Source of the DNA: Maribacter algarum (ex Zhang et al. 2020)
GTDB lineage: Bacteria > Bacteroidota > Bacteroidia > Flavobacteriales > Flavobacteriaceae
Length of the DNA stretch: 64,000 nucleotides
Direction: 5' to 3'
NCBI RefSeq assembly: GCF_005885635.1
Contig: NZ_VATY01000002.1
Coordinates: 682,001-746,000 of the forward strand
Part shown: positions 53,461-60,167 of the stretch, in pieces
How the letters are laid out: every line of letters begins with the position of its first letter
Numbering within the stretch: position 1 is the stretch's first letter
The notes under the pieces: generated by a model
Seen by the model: only the letters and a program-made list of their open reading frames with translations
Told to the model about the DNA's origin: nothing
Database searches by the model: none
Translations under genes and position numbers: made by a program

Positions 53461-54849
53461 ATGACATTAATAAAATCTATTTCAGGAATACGAGGAACGA
53501 TTGGTGGCGCGCCAGGAGAAAATTTAACACCAATTGATGCTGTTAAATTTGCAGCTGCATATGGAGTTTGGTTAATAGGCTATTCCAAAAAAGAGAAACT
53601 AAAAGTTGTTATAGGTCGTGATGCCCGATTATCAGGCGCGATGATTCAAAACTTGGTAGTCAATACACTAATAGGACTTGGAATAGATGTCATAGACTTG
53701 GATCTCTCAACAACACCAACGGTTGAAATCGCCGTTCCTTTAGAGAAGGCTGATGGGGGAATTATTTTGACTGCAAGTCATAATCCAAAACAATGGAACG
53801 CCCTAAAGTTGTTGAATGAAAAAGGAGAGTTTTTGAATGCAGCCGAAGGAGCGTTGATATTAGAGATCGCCGAAAAGGATGATTTCAACTTTGCTGAAGT
53901 AGATGACTTAGGCAGTGTTACCAAAAATGACGCCTATATTGATATTCATATTGATGAAGTATTGAATTTGTCTCTAGTGGATGCGGATACCATTCGAAAG
54001 GCAAAATTCAAAGTGGTTGTAGACGGAGTGAACTCTACTGGAGGTATCGCTATTCCCGCACTCTTGGAACAATTAGGAGTAGAAGTCATCAAATTGTATT
54101 GCGAACCAACAGGACACTTTCCGCATAACCCTGAGCCATTGAAAGAACACCTCGGCGATATTTGCGATTTGGTGCTCAAAGAAAAAGCAGATTTCGGAAT
54201 TGTTGTAGATCCTGATGTTGACCGCTTGGCATTTATCAGCAATGACGGAGAAATGTTCGGAGAAGAGTACACTTTAGTTGCCTGTGCAGATTATGTATTA
54301 GGTAAAACAAAAGGAAATACGGTTTCTAATCTATCTTCTTCAAGAGCGTTACGTGATATTTCAGAAAAGCATGGAGGAACATATGAAGCCGCGGCAGTAG
54401 GTGAGGTGAATGTGGTTACCAAGATGAAAGCCAATAATGCTGTGATTGGTGGAGAAGGAAACGGTGGTATTATCTATCCTGAAAGCCATTACGGACGTGA
54501 TTCTCTGGTTGGTACAGCTTTGTTTTTGATGTTGATGGCCGAAAAGGGAGGAACTGTAGCCGAACTTCGCGCGAGTTATCCGTCTTATTTTATGAGCAAA
54601 AAGAAAATTCAATTAACTCCAGAATTGGATGTCGATGGAATTCTAAAAGCCATGGCAGGGAAATACCAGAACGAAGACATTTCAACTATTGATGGTGTGA
54701 AAATCGACTTTCCTGAAAACTGGGTGCACCTCCGTAAATCAAATACAGAACCTATTATTCGAATTTATACGGAAGCAAAAAGTCAATCGGAAGCTGACGA
54801 ACTTGCAGATAGAATTATTGGGGAAATCAAAGAAGTTGCTGGAATTTAA
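53461..54849 (+). CDS. glmM: Phosphoglucosamine mutase (alpha-D-phosphohexomutase family)
   Basis: A 462-residue enzyme converting glucosamine 6-phosphate to glucosamine 1-phosphate for UDP-GlcNAc, feeding peptidoglycan and lipid A. The phosphoserine loop is TASHNPKQWNALK (Ser106), the metal loop VDPDVDRLAF, the sugar loop GEGNGGIIYP and the phosphate loop RKSNTEPIIRIYTE. All four domains are present at normal length. Related phosphomannomutases share these motifs; the glmM call rests on the overall form usual in Flavobacteria. The gene ends 22 bp before the convergent acyltransferase stop. Confidence 0.88.
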   Translation: MTLIKSISGIRGTIGGAPGENLTPIDAVKFAAAYGVWLIGYSKKEKLKVVIGRDARLSGAMIQNLVVNTLIGLGIDVIDLDLSTTPTVEIAVPLEKADGGIILTASHNPKQWNALKLLNEKGEFLNAAEGALILEIAEKDDFNFAEVDDLGSVTKNDAYIDIHIDEVLNLSLVDADTIRKAKFKVVVDGVNSTGGIAIPALLEQLGVEVIKLYCEPTGHFPHNPEPLKEHLGDICDLVLKEKADFGIVVDPDVDRLAFISNDGEMFGEEYTLVACADYVLGKTKGNTVSNLSSSRALRDISEKHGGTYEAAAVGEVNVVTKMKANNAVIGGEGNGGIIYPESHYGRDSLVGTALFLMLMAEKGGTVAELRASYPSYFMSKKKIQLTPELDVDGILKAMAGKYQNEDISTIDGVKIDFPENWVHLRKSNTEPIIRIYTEAKSQSEADELADRIIGEIKEVAGI

Positions 54850-54871
54850 TTTTTGGAGTAATGAGCCAATA

Positions 54872-55759
54872 TTATTGAAACTCTGACGGAACCTTATCAC
54901 GATGTTTCCATCGCTTATGACTCCATAAGTAGTGTTCTGGTTTTTCATAAATCTGTTGCTCGGCTAGGTCAAGAAATTTTTTCGTTATTTCATTGGGTTC
55001 GGTATTCTTGCCCGAAAAGGTGATTGGAATGAACTCCGCCTCATAATAACCCCGCTTAACTTTTGATACTTTAAGAAAAACGACAGCCAAATCTAATTTT
55101 CGGGCAAGTACTTCCGTGCCGTTGTAAATAGGCACCGTTATGCCCATGAACTTATCCCAATAATGCGCGTGAATGACCATAGGCGATTGGTCGCTGACCA
55201 TTCCGTAGATTGCTTTAGTACCACTCTTTTGGTTCCGCATTACCGTTTTTACAGTTTCGTGCGTAGTGATTAGCGTCGTATTCCATCGCGACCTAAAATC
55301 TTTAACCAATTTGTCAAAGTATTTATTTGCAACACGTTGGTAAACTGCATAACCCTTGCTTTTGACATAAAGATTTAAACTAACATTCCATTCCCAATTT
55401 GCATAATGGGAACAGGGCACCAAAATACTCTTCTCTTTTTCAATTTCCTGAATGAGCTCTACATTTTTGATATGGTATCTCTTTTTGACATCCTCTTTTG
55501 AAAGGTTCATGGTTTTTACCATTTCTAGAAACGTATCACACATATGTTGAAAGAAATCCCTTTGAATACGTTTGATTTCTTTTTCAGGTTTTTCTGGGAA
55601 AACCAGTTTCAGGTTATCATAGACTACTTTTTTTCGATAACCAACAACGCGAAAAACCAAAAAAAACACGAAATCAGAGAAAAAGTAAAATGCGCGGTAG
55701 GGAAGTATCGAAATCAACCAAAGTGCAGGGTAAACTAAAATAAAAACGAGTAACTGCAT
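54872..55759 (-). CDS. Lipid A biosynthesis acyltransferase (HtrB/LpxL-like)
   Basis: A 295-residue, inner-membrane acyltransferase from the ATG at 55759 (a TTG at 55801 would overlap the promoter palindrome). Residues 1-30 are a hydrophobic anchor. The catalytic HX4E motif is SHYANWEWN. AIYGMVSDQSPM and a hydrophobic pocket follow, then the C-terminal PEHYLWSHKRWKHR typical of LpxL/HtrB proteins. It adds secondary acyl chains to lipid A or a similar glycolipid. It shares a back-to-back promoter with the rhomboid gene. Confidence 0.88.
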   Translation of the reverse strand: MQLLVFILVYPALWLISILPYRAFYFFSDFVFFLVFRVVGYRKKVVYDNLKLVFPEKPEKEIKRIQRDFFQHMCDTFLEMVKTMNLSKEDVKKRYHIKNVELIQEIEKEKSILVPCSHYANWEWNVSLNLYVKSKGYAVYQRVANKYFDKLVKDFRSRWNTTLITTHETVKTVMRNQKSGTKAIYGMVSDQSPMVIHAHYWDKFMGITVPIYNGTEVLARKLDLAVVFLKVSKVKRGYYEAEFIPITFSGKNTEPNEITKKFLDLAEQQIYEKPEHYLWSHKRWKHRDKVPSEFQ

Positions 55760-55776
55760 GCAAAAAATTAATGCCA

Positions 55777-55794
55777 CAAATATAGCTATATTTG
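55777..55794. promoter_or_regulatory. Palindromic divergent promoter: two overlapping TATATTTG -7 elements
   Basis: The 18-bp sequence CAAATATAGCTATATTTG is a perfect palindrome. It carries TATATTTG on the plus strand (55787-55794, 25 nt before the rhomboid ATG) and again on the minus strand (55784-55777, 17 nt before the acyltransferase ATG). The -7 elements are only 2 bp apart, so the two promoters probably exclude each other. Clear TTTG -33 elements at the right distance are lacking. Confidence 0.5.
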
Positions 55795-55819
55795 ACTCCA
55801 AACCGAATAAGATATTTTA

Positions 55820-56467
55820 ATGGGAGGAATTGACTTAGTGACTTTAATAATAATAGGGGCGAATGTTCTTATCTCTTTTAAAGGTTTTAATGACAATGTT
55901 TTTTTTGATCGTTATAAATTTCAGGTAGCACCTATAAATTCTGGACAAAAAGAGCGGATACTTAGTTCTGGATTTTTGCATGTTGATATGACGCATTTGC
56001 TTTTCAATATGCTTACACTTTATTTCTTTGCAGATGAAGTTATTAGAGGTTTTGGCCCCAGCAAATTTCTTATTATTTATTTTGTTAGCCTTATTGCTGG
56101 TAGTTTATTAGCACTTTTCTTTCATAAAGATGAACCGTATTATAGCGCAGTGGGTGCAAGTGGGGCTGTTACCGGAATATTATATTCGGCCATTTTATTA
56201 AGACCTGGAATGGAATTATTACTCTACTTCGCTATTCCTATTCCGGCATATGTTCTTGGTATAGGATATTTGTTGTATTCTATTTATGGAATGAAAAAAC
56301 GTTTGGGCAATATTGGTCATACCGCACATTTTGGTGGTGCGGTAGGAGGCTATGCCGCGACCCTGTTGTTCGATACTGATTTAATATTTACGTCTACACT
56401 CATGGTTATTCTTCTAGCCATTCCAATTATCATATTATTCGTCATGGAAAAAATGGGGAAAATATAA
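55820..56467 (+). CDS. Rhomboid family intramembrane serine protease
   Basis: A 215-residue, six-helix membrane protease that cleaves transmembrane substrates. The catalytic dyad is Ser114 in GASGAVTG and His170 in TAHFGGAVGG, and the loop-1 HVDMTHLLFNM block is present. Length and layout match the basic bacterial GlpG-like core without an N-terminal domain. Nothing in the sequence identifies the substrate. It shares the palindromic promoter region with the lipid A acyltransferase gene. Confidence 0.93.
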   Translation: MGGIDLVTLIIIGANVLISFKGFNDNVFFDRYKFQVAPINSGQKERILSSGFLHVDMTHLLFNMLTLYFFADEVIRGFGPSKFLIIYFVSLIAGSLLALFFHKDEPYYSAVGASGAVTGILYSAILLRPGMELLLYFAIPIPAYVLGIGYLLYSIYGMKKRLGNIGHTAHFGGAVGGYAATLLFDTDLIFTSTLMVILLAIPIIILFVMEKMGKI

Positions 56468-56614
56468 TCCAAATTTATACCTCCAATCTTTGGAATCCCT
56501 ATAGAAAGACAGGGAAATCTGCATTTCATCGAAAATATTGTAGGAAAATATACACTTTTTTTAATTTTGTCGTTCAGTTAGTCCCAAATCTAATTGTATT
56601 AACCTATTTATCCA

Positions 56615-58252
56615 ATGAAAAAAGTCTCCCTAACGGCTCTGGCCGTATTCTTTTTTGCTGTGTCATGTAGTGATGAAACTACGATTTACAGCGATCCTCA
56701 AAGCGATGTTTTATTAGAAAGTAGTCAAGCCGTACTCGAAAGTAGTATTGTTTATGATAATGCCGGTGTGATTGATATTACAGAAGAAGCCACACTTTCT
56801 GGAAGGTCTTCAAAGAATGATGAAGACCAACTTGCCGGTGATTACCCTTTAACTTTAGTTGCGCAAGTTGCAGCACCTTCACGTAGCGGTGCAGAAAACC
56901 TAACCGCAGCCCATGTAGACTTAGTTGATGATTATGCCTATGTGGCTTATAATACTGTCGAGGACGGTTACTCTGGTGCTATTGATATTATAAATGTCAG
57001 CGACCCAACTAATCCAAGAATCACAAGCCGTATATATTATACAAATGCTGATATCAATTCTGTTAAGTATGAGAACGGATATGTTTATGCAGTGGGTGGA
57101 TTCGATTCTGAGAAATCTGCGACCATTGACTTTAACTCTTTCGTAGGAAAGATTCCCGTTTCTGGTGGAAGGTTTGACCTCAGTAACATTACCTATGGTT
57201 TTCAGGAAGGATTTAATGCGACGGATGTAAAAACAACGTCCAATTCAATCTTAGTTACCAGCGGTAAAGATGGTTTCCTTAAATCATATTCAAAAAATGA
57301 TTTAAGCGCTATCAACGAGGCTCCATTTGCTGATTTAAGGTCTATAGCCATCAATGGAAGTACTATTGCCGTTTTGAATGCTGCCGAAGGTGTAAGCATC
57401 TTGGATAGTAATTTCAATACTACTAAGGAAATTTCTATAAGCTCTGATTTTGGAGACTTTAGTAAACGAACAATAGACTTCTCTGGAGAGAATATTGTAG
57501 TTGCCGAGGGCTCTCGAGGAGCAGGTATTTACAATATGAGTACAGGAAATTTAATTGAATATGTTCCCATTTTAATCAACCCTGAAGGGGTGGACCCGGC
57601 TAACGTTGTAACTAATGCCGTAGCTAAAAATGAAAATGTTCTTTTGATGGCGAATGGTGGTGCAGGACTTTGTTTATCGGAAGACCAAGGCGACAATACG
57701 GACTTAGTTGGAATTATCGAACTATCTGGTTCAACAAATTTTGTTGCGTCTAAAGGCGATTACATCTTTGCAGCCTCTGGTAAATCAGGCTTGCAAATTA
57801 TAAAATTGAATAGACCAAGTGACAGTCTTGAGGCAAGTTGTGCTGATATACCAGTTTATAGTGGTCAACGAAACTTGAATGTCAATGAAGGTGAAAACCT
57901 GGCGTACAGAGGTTCGAAAAGATTCAATAGTGTAAATGTAAGCGGTGAACTACTTTTGTGTGGTTCATGGACCGTAAGCAATGACACAAATATTAACGAT
58001 AATGCCTCTTTCTCTATGAACGGTACTTACGTAGTTGGTAGAAATAATAAGAGAAAAGATATTAAGGTTAATGAGAATGGTATTTTTCGAGTCGAAGGTA
58101 ATTTAACGATTTACGGAGACTTAGTCTTGAACGACGGCGCTACTATTGAATTCTTAGGTAGTGACTCGGTTGTTAACATTTTTGGGGAAGTAAAAAAAGC
58201 TTCAACAGCTGAAGTTATCGGTACTTTTGACGATGTTCGAAATAAATTCTAA
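56615..58252 (+). CDS. LVIVD-repeat lipoprotein with C-terminal beta-helix-like region
   Basis: A 545-residue surface lipoprotein (VSC, Cys18). Residues 80-400 hold LVIVD-type propeller repeats: strands such as VDLVDDYAYVAYN, AIDIINVSDPTNPRI and IFAASGKSGLQIIKL. Residues 415-530 change character to short, glycine- and asparagine-spaced strands (VNVSGELLLCGSWTVSNDTNI, VEGNLTIYGDLVLNDGATI) that look like a right-handed beta-helix or bactofilin-like solenoid. The combination suggests an extracellular binding or adhesive protein. No enzymatic motif. A perfect hairpin terminator follows. Confidence 0.8.
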   Translation: MKKVSLTALAVFFFAVSCSDETTIYSDPQSDVLLESSQAVLESSIVYDNAGVIDITEEATLSGRSSKNDEDQLAGDYPLTLVAQVAAPSRSGAENLTAAHVDLVDDYAYVAYNTVEDGYSGAIDIINVSDPTNPRITSRIYYTNADINSVKYENGYVYAVGGFDSEKSATIDFNSFVGKIPVSGGRFDLSNITYGFQEGFNATDVKTTSNSILVTSGKDGFLKSYSKNDLSAINEAPFADLRSIAINGSTIAVLNAAEGVSILDSNFNTTKEISISSDFGDFSKRTIDFSGENIVVAEGSRGAGIYNMSTGNLIEYVPILINPEGVDPANVVTNAVAKNENVLLMANGGAGLCLSEDQGDNTDLVGIIELSGSTNFVASKGDYIFAASGKSGLQIIKLNRPSDSLEASCADIPVYSGQRNLNVNEGENLAYRGSKRFNSVNVSGELLLCGSWTVSNDTNINDNASFSMNGTYVVGRNNKRKDIKVNENGIFRVEGNLTIYGDLVLNDGATIEFLGSDSVVNIFGEVKKASTAEVIGTFDDVRNKF

Positions 58253-58274
58253 ACCAAATCTCAGATATAAACAA

Positions 58275-58304
58275 AAAGCCCTGATGAATATTCATCAGGG
58301 CTTT
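58275..58304. terminator. Bidirectional terminator, perfect 30-bp palindrome
   Basis: AAAGCCCTGATGAAT / ATTCATCAGGGCTTT is an exact 15-bp inverted repeat without spacer, with A residues before and T residues after it. It lies between the convergent LVIVD lipoprotein and TlpA genes and can end both transcripts. Confidence 0.9.
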
Positions 58305-58324
58305 ACTTTTCTATTCACTTTTGC

Positions 58325-59449
58325 CTAATTGAGTAGTTCAGCAACCTTATCTTCCAAAGCTGATCCTCTTAAGTTTTTTGCCACGATAATACCGTTTTCA
58401 TCTAAAAGAAATGCTGCCGGAATGGCATCTACATTATATAATTGGGCAATTGGGTCGTTGAAGTATTGTACATGCGAAACATGATTCCAATTGAGACCAT
58501 CATCTGCAATGGCCTTCTTCCAATCTTCTGCTCTTCTATCCAAAGAAACCCCAACAATGTTCAATCCTTTGTCATGATATTTTTTATAAACCGCAACCAC
58601 ATTTGGGTTTTCTCTGCGACAAGGTTTGCACCACGCTGCCCAAAAATCAACCAAAGTTACTTTACCCAACATATCTTTAAGCGCAAGCTGCTCTCCATTT
58701 ACTCCTGGTGCCGTAAACTCAGGAGCTTTTACACCGACTTTAGTTGACTTTGCCTTTTCAGCTTTCTTGTTTATTGCATCGAGCTGTTCAGCAATCCTTT
58801 TTGCAGCAGCTGTTTCCTTCATTTCTGGGGTGAAGGAATCGAAAATGCCTTGTACTTCTTCAGCCTCAATAGTTCTGCTGGCAATTGCATTATCCAATAG
58901 TAAAACGGAAATCAATGCGTTTGGATTTGCCTTAATGAAATCGCTCTCAAAGGTTTTTGCCTCTTCTTGAAAGTCATTCATTTCATCACGGAGCGAAGCC
59001 AAGGCGGTCTCATTTCCACTTGCGGCCTGCATATCTTTTTGAATAGCCATGGCCTGCTTTGACATGGACCGAGCTTTTTTCATATATGCAGTGAAAAAAT
59101 CGTTCTGAAGAGTGCCCTTGACCTTCGCTAAGCCCAAGCTATCTTTTTGTCCGGTTATTTCAATTTCACCGTTCTCAATTACAACCGCTCTATAACCCTG
59201 TATCTTATCTATGAAGATGTAATTCACTTCTGGAATTCCGGCCTGACCGGTGAATACAAACTTACCATCTTGTATTTCTGTAGTATCCACGTCAACAGGT
59301 TGTCTGTTTTCCCCTTGTTTTTTAAGAAAGACTTTTGTGCCATTTTCCAACTCTCCTGCCAAAGTTCCTTCAATAGTATAACCGTCAGGATTTTGATTAC
59401 AAGCAACCAAGGCAATCAAAATACTAAAGGATAAAATAATTTTTTTCAT
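58325..59449 (-). CDS. TlpA-family thiol-disulfide lipoprotein with DUF4369 domain
   Basis: A 374-residue lipoprotein (VAC, Cys17). Residues 23-110 are a DUF4369 domain (YTIEGTLAGELENGTKVFL), residues 115-235 are helical, and residues 240-374 are a thioredoxin fold with the redox motif WAAWCKPCRREN. The order is common in Bacteroidota periplasmic thiol-disulfide exchangers. It is facing the periplasm through its lipid anchor. The gene is separated from the upstream barrel gene by its own terminator. Confidence 0.92.
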   Translation of the reverse strand: MKKIILSFSILIALVACNQNPDGYTIEGTLAGELENGTKVFLKKQGENRQPVDVDTTEIQDGKFVFTGQAGIPEVNYIFIDKIQGYRAVVIENGEIEITGQKDSLGLAKVKGTLQNDFFTAYMKKARSMSKQAMAIQKDMQAASGNETALASLRDEMNDFQEEAKTFESDFIKANPNALISVLLLDNAIASRTIEAEEVQGIFDSFTPEMKETAAAKRIAEQLDAINKKAEKAKSTKVGVKAPEFTAPGVNGEQLALKDMLGKVTLVDFWAAWCKPCRRENPNVVAVYKKYHDKGLNIVGVSLDRRAEDWKKAIADDGLNWNHVSHVQYFNDPIAQLYNVDAIPAAFLLDENGIIVAKNLRGSALEDKVAELLN

Positions 59450-59499
59450 GGTTTTTCTTAATTTAAAAGCAAATGTAGGTATTAATACTAGGACAAAAA

Positions 59500-59529
59500 A
59501 AGCCCTTCATCTAAATTGGCGAAGGGCTT
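59500..59529 (-). terminator. Terminator after the small barrel gene
   Basis: AAGCCCTTC / GAAGGGCTT with a 12-nt loop (59500-59508 and 59521-59529). On the minus strand it is followed by a run of T residues (59501-59494), as expected for an intrinsic terminator of the gene ending at 59553. Confidence 0.85.
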
Positions 59530-59552
59530 ACTAAAGATTTTATTTACTCCTA

Positions 59553-60071
59553 TTAGAACTGGTAGCGTATGCCAAGTCCAACATCAAAGTCGAATCTATC
59601 ATCAAAGCTACCATATCCCAAGACTCCTATTTCAGGACGAATGTCTAGAGAAATCAAGAGGGGCAAATTGTCAAAATTAAATTCTACACCCACATCTCCT
59701 GACGCCAATACAAAGAGTCCGCCATCAGGTTGTATAATAATGTTTGAATTATTAGGGTCGGGTCCTGGTTCAAATTTTGCAGTACCAGCGCCTCCTCCAA
59801 ATCCATAGTACCAGTTAAAACCGCCACTGATATTTCCAACCCATTGAAAAAGAGCAACAGCCTTGAAGGCGTCATACTCACGACTATCACGATATCCAAA
59901 ATCGATTTCTGCACGGGTATACCTTCCAAGTGACTTTTGGTAAGAGAATTCGGCTCCGAATCCATCACTATCTCCTAGTCGAAGACCAAAGGCGTGATTT
60001 GAAATTTCTTGTGCGCTTAATGAAGTTGAAATTAGAAAAATGGCCAGGACAAATAATTTTGTGATTTTCAT
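59553..60071 (-). CDS. Small outer-membrane beta-barrel protein
   Basis: A 172-residue protein with a signal peptide (1-20, ending LSAQ). The mature part is made of alternating amphipathic strands (HAFGLRLGDSDGFGAEFSY, AEIDFGYRDSREYDAF, FDVGLGIRYQF) and ends in Phe, the usual C-terminal signal for BAM-dependent insertion. About eight strands fit an OmpX/W-size barrel. The glycine-rich GFGGGAGTAKF is probably an extracellular loop. The function is unknown. It lies divergent from the FAD/Fe-S dehydrogenase gene with 96 bp between. Confidence 0.78.
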   Translation of the reverse strand: MKITKLFVLAIFLISTSLSAQEISNHAFGLRLGDSDGFGAEFSYQKSLGRYTRAEIDFGYRDSREYDAFKAVALFQWVGNISGGFNWYYGFGGGAGTAKFEPGPDPNNSNIIIQPDGGLFVLASGDVGVEFNFDNLPLLISLDIRPEIGVLGYGSFDDRFDFDVGLGIRYQF

Positions 60072-60167
60072 AATGTTCTTTGGATTAAGTTCTAGTTTTC
60101 AATTTGGCTCTTTATATCTTTGCTCTAAACTTGAAAACTTCAATAAGTACCCAAAAATTGTTCCGTA

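Noticed and set aside
56496-56515. TCCCT / AGGGA inverted repeat after the rhomboid gene
   Set aside because: The stem is only 5 bp with a 10-nt loop and no T run, so it does not qualify as a terminator.
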